DNA of 46,133 nt from JAGGSN01 sp965603725 (GTDB taxonomy: Bacteria; Zixibacteria; MSB-5A5; UBA10806; 4484-95), in contig CBFDEC010000022.1 of the NCBI GenBank assembly GCA_965603725.1, positions 1-46,133 on the forward strand, given 5' to 3'. Shown here in pieces: positions 26,851 to 36,399 of the stretch (positions are counted from its first letter, which is position 1; each line of letters opens with the position of its first letter). The translations under genes and the position numbers were made by a program. A model generated the notes under the pieces. That model saw only the letters and a program-made list of their open reading frames with translations, was not told where the DNA came from and did not search any database.

Positions 26851-28956
26851 TTACTTTTTCTTTATAGAATGATCATTTAAAACGGCTTTTCTGGAAAGGC
26901 GGATTTTCCCTTCCCTGTCAATATCGATCACTTTGACATCAACCATATCTCCGAGCCGAAGAATATCCTCAACTCTATCCACTCTATAGTTTTCAAGCTC
27001 CGATATATGAACCATACCGTCAGTTCCGGGCAGAATTTCAATAAATGCGCCAAAGTTCGTTATCCGTCTGACTTTGCCATTGTAAACTTTGCCGATTTCG
27101 GCTTCCTCGGTCAGTTTCTCTACCATCTTCTTTGCTTCTTCCCCGGCTCTCTGGTCGACTGAGGCTATAAGCACAGTGCCGTCATCCTCGATGTCAATTT
27201 TAGCGCCGGTTTGTTCGACAATACTGCGGATGGTTTTACCGCCGGGACCGATAACGTCGCCGATTTTTTCCACCTTGATTTTCATGAATATTATTCTCGG
27301 CGCATACGGAGAAAGCTCGGCTCTTGGTTTGTCGATAGCCTGGTTCATCTTATCGAGAATAAACAGACGGGCGCGACGGGCCTGCTCAACCGCTTCTTTC
27401 ATGATTTCGATATTTATCCCGCTGATTTTAACATCCATTTGAAACGCCGTAATACCCTCTGCCGTACCTGCAACCTTGAAATCCATATCACCAAGGTGGT
27501 CCTCGGCGCCGAGTATGTCTGTAAGTATGGCGTATTTTTCACCTTCTTTTACCAATCCCATCGCTATTCCCGCAACCGGGCCTTTTATCGGAACGCCGGC
27601 GTCCATAAGGCTGAGTGAACTGCCGCAAACAGTAGCCATCGAGGAAGACCCGTTTGATTCGAGAATGTCCGATACAATTCTTATTGTATATGGGAAGCTT
27701 GTTTCAGCAGGTATAACGGGCTCGATTGCTCTCTCGGCAAGATTGCCATGGCCGATCTCACGCCGACCCGGTCCCCGGACAGGTTTAGTCTCACCGGTCG
27801 AATAGGGCGGAAAATTATAGTGCAGCATAAAACTCTTAAAGGACTCGCCAAGCAAGTCGTCAGTTCGCTGCTCATCCATCTTGGTGCCAAGAGTTGTAGC
27901 AGCCAGCGCCTGGGTCTGTCCCCTGGTGAATACTGCTGAACCATGAGCACGGGGTAAAAATCCTATTTCACAATGAATCGACCGGATATCCTCGTAACCT
28001 CTGCCATCAGGACGGGCGCCCTTATTTAAAATCATATCCCTCACGTCCTTTTTCTCGAGGTCGTGAAGGATATCAGATATCACTTTTTCCTGCTCGGGAA
28101 ATTTTTCTTCAAGTTTTTCCTTAATTTCATCAGCAAGCTCATCTAATTTTTGCTGACGCTCATGCTTGTCTTTTATGACGCTGGCTTCCTTTATTCTATC
28201 AAATGCCATCTCTTTGACCACAGCGCCCAGTTCGGAATCGACTTCCGCAGGAGTGAATTCTTTTTTAGGCTTACCGCATTTTTCTTTGAGTTCATCGATA
28301 CTGTCGATGATCTTTTTAATCCAACCGCGGGCAAAATCTAAAGCCTCGAGCATATCGCTCTCCGATACTTCACTGCAGCCGCCCTCCACCATATTAATGG
28401 CATCAGCAGTCCCGGCGACGATGATATTTATATCATTGGTTTCAAGTTCTGTAAATGTTGGAAATACAACCAGCTTTCCGGCTACACGACCAATCCGTAC
28501 TCCGGCAATGGTAGCTGTAAAAGGTATTTCAGATAGCGCCATAGCCGCCGATGCTCCAATAATGCCAAGAACGTCCGAATCGTTTTCCTGGTCGGCAGAC
28601 AAGACCCTGATTAGTATCTGAACCTCGTTCATATAACCGTCCGGGAAAAGCGGCCTGAGAGGGCGGTCAACCAGCCGTGAGCTCAAGATTTCCTTTTCAG
28701 TAGGGCGCCCCTCGCGCTTGAAAAAACCGCCCGGTATTTTACCGGCTGCATAGGCATTTTCACGGTAGTCGACAGTTAGCGGGAAGAAATCACGTCCCTC
28801 CAGCGGAGAATCGGAAGCGCAGGCAGTCGCCAGCACTATTGTGTCACCCAGCCGCACAAGAACTGCGCCAGAAGCCTGCCTGGCTACATGCCCCGTTTGT
28901 ATGGTTAATTTTTTGCCATTAACTTCAATTTCAACCTGTTCAATCTGTTCAATCAT
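26851..28956 (-). CDS. pnp: Polyribonucleotide nucleotidyltransferase (PNPase)
   Basis: 701 residues, full length. It has two RNase PH domains (about 10-230 and 310-545) joined by an all-helical linker, then KH (GDVIGPGGKTIRSIVEQTGA, about 565) and S1 (GKVRRITNFGAFIEILPG, about 625) RNA-binding domains. It degrades RNA 3' to 5' with phosphate and is the core of the degradosome. The conserved FSDPR-equivalent and GTDGMVHISEL motifs are intact. GAGGA lies 5 nt before the ATG. It is 22 bp downstream of rpsO, the classical arrangement, with read-through expected. Confidence 0.98.
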   Translation of the reverse strand: MIEQIEQVEIEVNGKKLTIQTGHVARQASGAVLVRLGDTIVLATACASDSPLEGRDFFPLTVDYRENAYAAGKIPGGFFKREGRPTEKEILSSRLVDRPLRPLFPDGYMNEVQILIRVLSADQENDSDVLGIIGASAAMALSEIPFTATIAGVRIGRVAGKLVVFPTFTELETNDINIIVAGTADAINMVEGGCSEVSESDMLEALDFARGWIKKIIDSIDELKEKCGKPKKEFTPAEVDSELGAVVKEMAFDRIKEASVIKDKHERQQKLDELADEIKEKLEEKFPEQEKVISDILHDLEKKDVRDMILNKGARPDGRGYEDIRSIHCEIGFLPRAHGSAVFTRGQTQALAATTLGTKMDEQRTDDLLGESFKSFMLHYNFPPYSTGETKPVRGPGRREIGHGNLAERAIEPVIPAETSFPYTIRIVSDILESNGSSSMATVCGSSLSLMDAGVPIKGPVAGIAMGLVKEGEKYAILTDILGAEDHLGDMDFKVAGTAEGITAFQMDVKISGINIEIMKEAVEQARRARLFILDKMNQAIDKPRAELSPYAPRIIFMKIKVEKIGDVIGPGGKTIRSIVEQTGAKIDIEDDGTVLIASVDQRAGEEAKKMVEKLTEEAEIGKVYNGKVRRITNFGAFIEILPGTDGMVHISELENYRVDRVEDILRLGDMVDVKVIDIDREGKIRLSRKAVLNDHSIKKK

Positions 28957-28978
28957 TGTTTCCTCTATTTGAAAATAT

Positions 28979-29248
28979 TTACTTTCGCAATTTCAGGTTT
29001 TCAATAAGAGCCTGATAACCTTCAAGGTCGGTCTCCTTCAGGTAATTTAACAGACGGCGTCTGCGCCCGACCATTTTCAATAGACCTAATTGCGAATGAT
29101 GGTCTTTTTTATGTATCTTAAGATGTTCGGTCAGATCATTGATACGCCTGGTAAGCATAGCTACCTGAACCTCGACAGAACCAGTATCCTTTTCATGGAG
29201 TCTAAACTGGCTTATAAGACTGCTTTTCACCTCTTTTGTTAAAGGCAC
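28979..29248 (-). CDS. rpsO: 30S ribosomal protein S15
   Basis: 89 residues, the standard size. S15 binds the central domain of 16S rRNA and nucleates platform assembly. Family blocks are visible: DTGSVEVQVAMLTRRINDLTEHLK, HKKDHHSQLGLLKMVGRRRRLLNYL and a basic C-terminus. The start is GTG, with a strong AGGAGG 4 nt upstream, placed in the 9-bp gap after ribF. Confidence 0.98.
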   Translation of the reverse strand: MPLTKEVKSSLISQFRLHEKDTGSVEVQVAMLTRRINDLTEHLKIHKKDHHSQLGLLKMVGRRRRLLNYLKETDLEGYQALIENLKLRK

Positions 29249-29257
29249 GTTTCCTCC

Positions 29258-30187
29258 TTAAATATGCAATATTTTTTTTATTTGCTTTTCATCTTCCGCC
29301 AGAGCGGTAATTAACTTTTCGGGCGATTCGAATTTTTGGGGCGCCCTTGTATATTTTTCCAGCATCAGCCTGACTTTTTTCCCCGAGACATCCTCACAGA
29401 AATCAAACAGGTTCACCTCAACCGTTATTGTCTCATCGCCGAATGTCAGCCTGGCGCCAATGTAAGCCATGCCGGGGATAATTTTATTATCAACCTGGAC
29501 CCTGGCTGCGTAAACGCCTTCCTTGGGTAAGAGTTTGCCGGGAGGAATATTAATATTAATGGTCGGATAGCCAATTTCCTTCCCAACTCCCGTTCCTCTG
29601 ATGATTTCACCTGATAAAAAATATTTATATCCCAACATATCGACTGCCAGATCGTAATCGCCGGTTTTGAGTTCCCTGCGGATCCGGCTCGATTTAACGG
29701 GTCTATTGCCATTTTGAACCGGTCTGACCATTTCGTAAGTGTAGTTATAATCATCCGCCAGCGATTTAACAAGCTCATAATTTCCTCGCCTGTCTTTGCC
29801 AAACGAATGATCATAACCTACAACAAAGTGTTTCATGTGCAGGCAATCTACTAAAATACGCTTGATGAAACTCTCAGCCTCCAAGGATGCAAACTGTTCG
29901 TTGAATTCCAGGATTATGACCATATCGAGATTTAATTTTTCCAGCTGTTCCAGTTTTTCTTCATTAGTATTTAAAATTTCAGTCCGGCCTCTTTTCCCAA
30001 GCACCATTTGCGGATGGGGATCAAAAGTAACCACAACAGAGGTCGTATTCTTTTCCGCGGCGGCTCTGATTAAACGTTCAAGCAGGACCATATGCCCCTT
30101 ATGGATACCATCAAAGGTGCCGACTGTCAATGTTGATGGCTGAATGTCCTCATTTTCAAGCGAGCTCTTGCCGTAAATGACCTTCAT
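29258..30187 (-). CDS. ribF: Bifunctional riboflavin kinase / FAD synthetase
   Basis: 309 residues. The N-terminal nucleotidyltransferase domain has TVGTFDGIHKGH (about 21-32) and the later VVGYDHSFGKDRRG. The C-terminal riboflavin kinase domain starts around GTGVGKEIGYPTINI, with a less usual YPTINI for the common PTAN-type motif. It makes FMN and then FAD from riboflavin. The preferred start is the ATG at 30187 (the frame opens one TTG codon earlier). It overlaps the end of truB by 32 bp, so the two are translated in series. No FMN riboswitch is seen, as expected inside an operon. Confidence 0.96.
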   Translation of the reverse strand: MKVIYGKSSLENEDIQPSTLTVGTFDGIHKGHMVLLERLIRAAAEKNTTSVVVTFDPHPQMVLGKRGRTEILNTNEEKLEQLEKLNLDMVIILEFNEQFASLEAESFIKRILVDCLHMKHFVVGYDHSFGKDRRGNYELVKSLADDYNYTYEMVRPVQNGNRPVKSSRIRRELKTGDYDLAVDMLGYKYFLSGEIIRGTGVGKEIGYPTININIPPGKLLPKEGVYAARVQVDNKIIPGMAYIGARLTFGDETITVEVNLFDFCEDVSGKKVRLMLEKYTRAPQKFESPEKLITALAEDEKQIKKILHI

Positions 30188-31112
30188 CAATTATTCTCAC
30201 GTATTTTCCCAGGACGTCACGGCTGTCAAGCCGGTTGAGACTTCCCCAATTATAATTTAAATTAACCATTGCTAAAATTTTATTATCGGGTCCTAAAAGC
30301 AGCGATAAACAGCCGCCGGGACCTCTGTATTCTGTATGCCCCAAATATCTTTTAATAAATGGCCTTCCCTCCAGGATATAATGGTAATATTCGGGTCTTA
30401 TTGAAATTGTCGGCCTGTCCGGAAGAGCCTCAACTAAAGACCGTACAGCGCCGTAATCTCTATTTTCAATCGAATTCATCAGTTGTTCCAGTGAGATTGC
30501 CTGGTCGATTGTAAAACTGTCGACAGCCATTCTGACCAGGTCTTTCAAATAACCCCCGCAGCCAAGCTTCTGCCCCATCTCATGTGCAATACTCCTGACA
30601 TAAGTCCCGGCGCTGCAATGTATATTTAAACCGATTAAAGGCCAGCTGAAAAAATCGATTTCTATCGAGTAAACCTCAACATCTTTATGTCTTTCCGGGA
30701 CTTTCTCGCCATCTCGGGCAGATTGATACATCCTCTTACCCTCGAGTTTGACCGCTGAAAATGGCGGCACAAGCTGACTTATTCTTCCAGTAAAAGTATC
30801 ACATAGATGTTTAAACCGATCTAAATCTACCTTCCCAGGATCAATTTCTGAAACGATTTTTCCCTCACGGTCAAAGCTGTCCGTAGTTCTGCCAAACTCG
30901 AAGACAGCGGAATATTTTTTATCGACACCGGTGAGTTGTGAGGATAAAAGGGTGCCTTTTCCGAGAAGAATTATCATTAATCCGGTAGCCAGCGGGTCTA
31001 AAATCCCGGTATGCCCAACTCGTCGCTGACTGAAGATTTCTCTTACTCTATCGACCAGGTCATGCGATGTCAAGCCGGCTGGCTTGTCAATCAGCAGGAT
31101 ACCATCAACCAT
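30156..31112 (-). CDS. truB: tRNA pseudouridine(55) synthase
   Basis: 318 residues. TruB converts U55 of the T loop to pseudouridine. The catalytic Asp39 sits in GHTGILDPLATG; the N-terminal ILLIDKPAGLTSHDLV and YSAVFEFGRTTDSFDREG blocks and CSAGTYVRSIAHEMG are typical. The C-terminus is extended by a PUA-like region (about 240-310). The start overlaps the end of the DHH gene by 8 bp, and the end overlaps ribF. Confidence 0.97.
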   Translation of the reverse strand: MVDGILLIDKPAGLTSHDLVDRVREIFSQRRVGHTGILDPLATGLMIILLGKGTLLSSQLTGVDKKYSAVFEFGRTTDSFDREGKIVSEIDPGKVDLDRFKHLCDTFTGRISQLVPPFSAVKLEGKRMYQSARDGEKVPERHKDVEVYSIEIDFFSWPLIGLNIHCSAGTYVRSIAHEMGQKLGCGGYLKDLVRMAVDSFTIDQAISLEQLMNSIENRDYGAVRSLVEALPDRPTISIRPEYYHYILEGRPFIKRYLGHTEYRGPGGCLSLLLGPDNKILAMVNLNYNWGSLNRLDSRDVLGKYVRIIDEGHLRQELA

Positions 31113-32082
31113 TTAAAAACTCCGTAACTTCAGCAATAGTCTGCGTTACTGCTTCATTAAGCGGCTTATTAAGAGTAAATCCCGCGGCGTTGGGGTGCCC
31201 CCCGCCGCCTTTTTGTCGGGCATATACCGAGATGTCAATACTATTCTGCGAACGTAAACCGATTTTTACTGTCTGCATATCTATCTCTTTAAACATTATG
31301 CCCACTTTTACACCTTGAATAATCAGTGAATAATCGATTATCCCCTCTGTATCTTCTACTTGAACCTTATTCCTTTCAAGATCATCGTTTGTGAGCGTCA
31401 AAACGCAGATACTGCCATCATTGTAGAGTTTGAGATTTTTTAGTATTCCTCCTAACAGCATGATTGTTCCGGCAGAAAAAGAGGAGAATATTTTATCAGA
31501 AATCTGCTTCGGGTTAGCTCCGGCTTCAACCAGTTCGGAAACGGCCTTAAAACATTTTGCATCGGTGTTCGAAAATTTAAACCTGCCGGTATCCGAGGCG
31601 ATGCCGGCATAAAATGCTCCGGCAATTTCCGGAGTTATTTTATAGCCGCCCAGTTTTATGATATGATATAAAATTTCTGCAACGGCGCAGGCGGATTCAT
31701 CTATATAATTAATATCTCCAAACAGCGAATTTCCATTATGATGGTCGATATTAACCAGTATCATATCACTTGCAATAAAATCTTTAACAAAACCGATACG
31801 ATCAATGCTTGGGCACTCCAGTATAATCGCTGCCTCAGGGTTGAATTCAGCGGGTTGTGGAGTAAACCAGATATCGCCGGCAGGGTCTAAAAATTCATAT
31901 TTATTCGGAAGCCTGCCCTGGTTATAGACAACTGTCCTTTTGCCAAGGTCTTTTAAGAAATAATTCAGCCCGATAAGAGAACCGATAGAATCGCCATCGG
32001 GGTCCTGATGAGATGTTAAAAGAAAATTTTCTTTTTCTTCAAGCAGTTCGTAAAATTCTTTAAAATCAGTTCTGGTTTTCAT
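31105..32082 (-). CDS. nrnA: DHH/DHHA1 phosphoesterase, NrnA-like
   Basis: 325 residues. Motifs of the bifunctional oligoribonuclease / pAp phosphatase family are in order: H25-x3-D29-G-D31 (SHQDPDGDSIGS), the DHH at 113-115 (NIDHHNGNS), and the DHHA1-domain glycine loop GGGGHPNAAGF at 292-302. It is a Mn2+-dependent enzyme that degrades 2-5-nt RNAs and 3'-phosphoadenosine 5'-phosphate, which fits the neighbouring pnp. It overlaps rbfA by 17 bp and truB by 8 bp. Confidence 0.93.
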   Translation of the reverse strand: MKTRTDFKEFYELLEEKENFLLTSHQDPDGDSIGSLIGLNYFLKDLGKRTVVYNQGRLPNKYEFLDPAGDIWFTPQPAEFNPEAAIILECPSIDRIGFVKDFIASDMILVNIDHHNGNSLFGDINYIDESACAVAEILYHIIKLGGYKITPEIAGAFYAGIASDTGRFKFSNTDAKCFKAVSELVEAGANPKQISDKIFSSFSAGTIMLLGGILKNLKLYNDGSICVLTLTNDDLERNKVQVEDTEGIIDYSLIIQGVKVGIMFKEIDMQTVKIGLRSQNSIDISVYARQKGGGGHPNAAGFTLNKPLNEAVTQTIAEVTEFLNG

Positions 32083-32425
32083 CTTTTTTTATTCTGTCGA
32101 GCAGTTCGCTTATTCGCTGCTCCCTCTCGATTGACGGATCGTATACGAATTTCAGCTCCGGCATAAATTTAACTCTTATCCGGGCGGCAAGTTCTTTACG
32201 AATTAATTTATAATTATCTTTAAAAAATCTCTCAGCGTTATTAATAGAGCTTTCATCGCCATAAACCGAGTAATATATCTTGCCATAGCGCAAATCTCTA
32301 GAAAGTTCGACCTCAGTAATTGAGATTATTAGATTAGCAGGTGGAATTATGGTATTAATAAATATACCGGACAGCTCCCGGCTTATCTGAGATGATAATC
32401 TGTCTATTCTGGAAAAATCTTTCAC
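32066..32425 (-). CDS. rbfA: Ribosome-binding factor A
   Basis: A KH-like fold protein for late 30S maturation, about 119 residues, e.g. FSRIDRLSSQISRELSGIF, ITEVELSRDLRYGKIYYSVYG and ELKFVYDPSIEREQRISELL. Two GTG codons are possible; the second (32425) is chosen because GGAG lies 5 nt upstream, the product then begins MKDFSR, and the start forms a GTGA overlap with the DUF503 stop. The other choice is 32431. Confidence 0.95.
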   Translation of the reverse strand: MKDFSRIDRLSSQISRELSGIFINTIIPPANLIISITEVELSRDLRYGKIYYSVYGDESSINNAERFFKDNYKLIRKELAARIRVKFMPELKFVYDPSIEREQRISELLDRIKKDENQN

Positions 32426-32703
32426 CGCCACTCCATCTGAATATCAGTTACGACAATTTCCGGCTGACCGTAGACCAGATCGGACACTTTAGACAAGACG
32501 GAATTGGCGAATTTCTTATCGTTAGAAATTATTGCCACTCCGACTGTACCGCTTTGCCACAGATCATGTCCTTCGAGTTCAGCCACCGAAACGTTGAATT
32601 TATTTTTCAACCTGTCTTTTAACGATTTCAATATCTTCCTTTTACCTTTTAAAGAACCGGCGCCCGGAAAATGCATGCGAAACTGAACTATCCCTATAAT
32701 CAT
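32422..32703 (-). CDS. DUF503 (YlxP-like) protein
   Basis: 93 residues of the DUF503 family: IGIVQFRMHFPGAGSLKGKR, VSVAELEGHDLWQSGTVGVAIISND and a C-terminal strand. Members are small, probably RNA- or ribosome-associated, and are commonly encoded between infB and rbfA, as here. No Shine-Dalgarno is evident in the 14-bp gap after infB, so re-initiation is likely. Molecular function not established. Confidence 0.9.
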   Translation of the reverse strand: MIIGIVQFRMHFPGAGSLKGKRKILKSLKDRLKNKFNVSVAELEGHDLWQSGTVGVAIISNDKKFANSVLSKVSDLVYGQPEIVVTDIQMEWR

Positions 32704-32717
32704 AAGGCATCGATTTT

Positions 32718-34964
32718 TTAAACATCCAAAGTTCTGGCGATCTCCTCTATTTCATACATTTCGATAAGATCACCATCTTTAATATCGGGTATTCCCGAGA
32801 CGCCTATTCCGCATTCATACCCTGATTGAACTTCCCTGACATCATCTTTAAACCTTTTTAACGAGGAAATAGTTGCCTCGCCGATTTTTTCATCATTTCG
32901 TATAACCCGGCATTTTGCTCCACGGCGAATAACGCCTTCTATGACAAAACTGCCGGCGATAAAACCAATCTTGGGCACTTTGATTATTCGACGGACTTCA
33001 GCCTGACCTAATTTCTTTTCTACCAGTTCCGGTCTTAATAAACCTTCAAGAGCCTTCTTTATATCGGATTCAACCTCATAAATGATCTTATACAGCTTGA
33101 TATCAACGTTTTCTTTCTGGGCGAGCTCTGATGCCTTAAATTCAGGTCGTGTATGAAATCCAATAATAATCGCCTGGGAAGCCGCTGCCAGCATTACATC
33201 GGATTCGTTTATGGCGCCAACTCCCCGATGGATGACTTTAACCGCCACTTCCTTATGGATAATTTTGGAAAGGGTGTCAGATAACGCCTCAACAGAACCG
33301 TCAACGTCGCCTTTGATGATAAGGTTCAACTCCTGAATCTGCCCTTCCTTTATGCGATCATATATATCGGTAAGCTTTATTCGATTAATCAGCCTATAGT
33401 CTCTTTCTCTTTTCAATCGCAGTCTTTTCTGGCTGATACTTTTAGCCTCCGACTCGGCCTGTGCAATAAAAAATGCATCGCCTGCCTGAGGAACTCCATC
33501 GCTTCCTAAGATCATTACCGGAATAGAGGGTGTAACTTCGTTGACAGAATTGTCCCTTTCATCGAACATTGCTCTCACTCTACCGCTGTAGATACCGGTG
33601 ACAAACGGATCGCCAATCCGAAGAGTACCTTTTTTTACCAGAACCGTCGTTACAGCGCCTTTACCGCGATCAAGTCTGGCTTCGATAACAACTCCAGTAG
33701 CCCGACAATCCTGATTAGCTTTGAGGTCCATCATTTCAGCCTGCAATAGAATCATATCCAGAAGCTTATCGATATTTCTCCCAAACTTGGCCGATATCTC
33801 GACCATAATGGTTTTACCGCCCCATTCTTCCGGAACCAGGTTGTGCTTGGCAAGCTGTTGCTTGATATTATCGATATTGATATTTGGCAGGTCAATTTTA
33901 TTGATGGCAACAATTATCGGGACACCGGCGGCTCTGGCATGGTCGATAGCCTCAATGGTTTGGGGCATCACTGCATCATCAGCAGCCACTAATAAAACTA
34001 CTATATCGGTGACCTGGGCACCCCGGGCTCTCATTGCTGAAAAAGCCTCATGACCAGGGGTGTCCAGGAATGTAATCATACCCTCGGGTTGATGAATAAC
34101 ATAAGCGCCAATATGTTGAGTAATGCCACCCGATTCTCCATCGATGATATGTGATTTCCTGATATAATCTAAAAGAGACGTTTTGCCATGGTCGACATGT
34201 CCCATAATTGTTACTACAGGCGGGCGCCTGACAGCTTTTTCATCATCCGCAACAACGACGGTTGTTTCTTCACCGACAAGGATATCCTCCTCAACATTAA
34301 AACCGAATTCCAGGGCAATTGTTGATATGGTGTCCATATCCAGGCGTTGATTGACAGTGGCCATCATTCCCAGTTCCATGCACTTGGCAACAACTGCAGC
34401 CGGTTTTATCTCCATCAGCGTGGCCAGTTCGGAAACTGTAATAAACTCTGACACCTTAATAGTTTTAGACAACTCGGCCGGCCTTGTCTGATCAATCTTA
34501 TCCTGGCGATGATATTTTTTTCGTTTTGCTCCGCTCAAGCTTGACATTGTCTGACGAAAAGTAGCTTTAACCGCTTTTTTATCGACGACCCTCTCCTTAC
34601 GGCGGCGCCTTCTATCTTTTCTTCGTCGGACATCAAATCTTTTTATTTCAGTCTTTTTAACATCCTTTTTTTTGGCTTTTGTCAGTTCTGCAAGGATTTT
34701 CTTTCTGGCTATTACTTTCTGCTGCTTAATATTCCATTCTTTTTGTTTCAGTTTTGCTTCTATTTTTTTCTTTTGTTCAAGACCTCTTTTGACTTCCTCT
34801 TTTTCAGACGTCAATTTCTTTTTGACAGCGTGGGTAACTTCCGGCCCGACCGTGGATGAATGAGATTTTACTTCAAATCCAAGACCCCTGATAATATCGA
34901 CCATCGCCTTGGATGAAATACTGTACTCTTTTGCTATATCATATATTCTTCTTTTTTTAATCAT
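32718..34964 (-). CDS. infB: Translation initiation factor IF-2
   Basis: 748 residues. An N-terminal IF2N helical domain (1-50) is followed by a highly charged Lys/Arg/Glu linker (55-165), a second IF2N-type unit (170-225), then the GTPase: G1 GHVDHGKT (255-262), G3 DTPGH (301-305), G4 NKID (355-358), G5 SAKFG. Domains II-IV follow and end with the fMet-tRNA-binding barrel. It positions initiator tRNA on the 30S subunit. GAGGA lies about 5 nt before the ATG. The linker is much shorter than the Ala/Pro-rich one in many IF-2s. Confidence 0.98.
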   Translation of the reverse strand: MIKKRRIYDIAKEYSISSKAMVDIIRGLGFEVKSHSSTVGPEVTHAVKKKLTSEKEEVKRGLEQKKKIEAKLKQKEWNIKQQKVIARKKILAELTKAKKKDVKKTEIKRFDVRRRKDRRRRRKERVVDKKAVKATFRQTMSSLSGAKRKKYHRQDKIDQTRPAELSKTIKVSEFITVSELATLMEIKPAAVVAKCMELGMMATVNQRLDMDTISTIALEFGFNVEEDILVGEETTVVVADDEKAVRRPPVVTIMGHVDHGKTSLLDYIRKSHIIDGESGGITQHIGAYVIHQPEGMITFLDTPGHEAFSAMRARGAQVTDIVVLLVAADDAVMPQTIEAIDHARAAGVPIIVAINKIDLPNINIDNIKQQLAKHNLVPEEWGGKTIMVEISAKFGRNIDKLLDMILLQAEMMDLKANQDCRATGVVIEARLDRGKGAVTTVLVKKGTLRIGDPFVTGIYSGRVRAMFDERDNSVNEVTPSIPVMILGSDGVPQAGDAFFIAQAESEAKSISQKRLRLKRERDYRLINRIKLTDIYDRIKEGQIQELNLIIKGDVDGSVEALSDTLSKIIHKEVAVKVIHRGVGAINESDVMLAAASQAIIIGFHTRPEFKASELAQKENVDIKLYKIIYEVESDIKKALEGLLRPELVEKKLGQAEVRRIIKVPKIGFIAGSFVIEGVIRRGAKCRVIRNDEKIGEATISSLKRFKDDVREVQSGYECGIGVSGIPDIKDGDLIEMYEIEEIARTLDV

Positions 34965-35029
34965 ATTGTCCTCTTTGGCGATCTTGCTATTGCCGAAATA
35001 TATTAAACTTCAATTTCACTTTATAAGTA

Positions 35030-36379
35030 TTAATAGTCCTCCAAACGCGGCGTTTCACTGTCTTCAGGTGAGAATTCAAACTCGACCGGCCTGGCAACGT
35101 CGCCTTCAGCGGCTGCCTTTTCGAGTTCGGCAATTTTGTTGTTTATGGCCTCCTGAGCGGCTTTTACTAACCGAGCGGCGGTCTTTTCTCCGATGCCATT
35201 TATCTCCACCAGCTTCTCAATTCCTTTCCTCGTGATATCCTGAGCTGTTTCAACGCCCGCTGAGAGAAGTCTGGCACACATTTTTTCATTGAGTTCGGAT
35301 ATTTCCTCTATATCGACTTTTTCCAGTTCTTCGGTTTGACGAAGAGCGTTATATTCAGTTTCGGACATTATATTGATTTTCCAACCGGTTAATTTGGCGG
35401 CCAGCCGGGCATTTTGACCGGTTTTGCCGATGGCTAAAGATAGTTTGTCATCAGCCACGACCACCAGCATTTTTTTATCTTCATTGAAGATATCGACATG
35501 AACGATCTTGGCAGGAGCTAAGCTTTTAGTGACAAAGATCATCGGCTCGGATGACCAGGGAACAATATCGATTCGTTCGTTATTTAATTCACGCACGATA
35601 TTCTGCACGCGGCTCCCTTTGACCCCAACGCAAGCCCCAACCGCATCTATACGATCATCATTGGAATATACGGCAACTTTGCTTCTTTCACCGGGTTCCC
35701 GAGCGATTGCTTTTATCTCAATAATCTTTTCTGAAATCTCTGGCACTTCTGATGCAAACAATTTTCTTAAGAAATCCGGGGAAGAACGCGTAAGATAAAC
35801 TTGCGGACCACGGTTGCTTTTCTGAACGTCGTAGATATACGATTTAATCCTGTCGCCCTGGCGGAATTTTTCTTTTTTGATTTGCTCCTTTGCAATAACA
35901 ATACCCTCAGCCCGCCCCAGGTTGATAATAAGATTGTTTTTGTCCGCCTGCTGAACAGCGCCGGTGATAAGTTCGCCAACCTTGATGATATATTCCTCAT
36001 AAATCTGATCGCGTTCCGCTTCACGGACTTTCTGTATCAGTATCTGTTTGGCCGAGGCTATGGCATTCCGGCCTAATTCATAATAATCGATAGGCACGTC
36101 AAGTTCCTGACCAATTTCAACATCTTCATAATGTTCTTCAGCTTCAGTAATGGTCATTTCAATGACAGGATCAACGACATTATCAACGACCTTCTTTGTC
36201 CAGAACATTCTGATTTCACCGGATAAACGGTCAATCTCAGCCTTTATTGTTTCGTTTTCACCCAACTTCTTCTTAGCCGCCGCTACCAAAGCGGCTTCGA
36301 CTGTCTCTAAAACATATTCCAATTCGAGATTTTTTTCAGTGGCTATCTGGGTCAACGCTTCCATTACATCGTACTGCAT
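35030..36379 (-). CDS. nusA: Transcription termination/antitermination factor NusA
   Basis: 449 residues: NusA N-domain (1-125), S1 (about 130-200, GELITGAVQQADKNN), KH1/KH2 (about 225-345, GACVGVKGSRVQNIVREL and LAIGKTGQNARLAAKLTGW), and one C-terminal helix-hairpin-helix unit (VEINGIGEKTAARLVKAAQ, about 393-411) before an acidic tail. It binds RNA polymerase and couples pausing, termination and antitermination. GGAG is 8 nt before the ATG. It sits between rimP and infB, the standard order. Confidence 0.98.
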   Translation of the reverse strand: MQYDVMEALTQIATEKNLELEYVLETVEAALVAAAKKKLGENETIKAEIDRLSGEIRMFWTKKVVDNVVDPVIEMTITEAEEHYEDVEIGQELDVPIDYYELGRNAIASAKQILIQKVREAERDQIYEEYIIKVGELITGAVQQADKNNLIINLGRAEGIVIAKEQIKKEKFRQGDRIKSYIYDVQKSNRGPQVYLTRSSPDFLRKLFASEVPEISEKIIEIKAIAREPGERSKVAVYSNDDRIDAVGACVGVKGSRVQNIVRELNNERIDIVPWSSEPMIFVTKSLAPAKIVHVDIFNEDKKMLVVVADDKLSLAIGKTGQNARLAAKLTGWKINIMSETEYNALRQTEELEKVDIEEISELNEKMCARLLSAGVETAQDITRKGIEKLVEINGIGEKTAARLVKAAQEAINNKIAELEKAAAEGDVARPVEFEFSPEDSETPRLEDY

Positions 36380-36399
36380 TTCTTCATCTCCATTTATGG

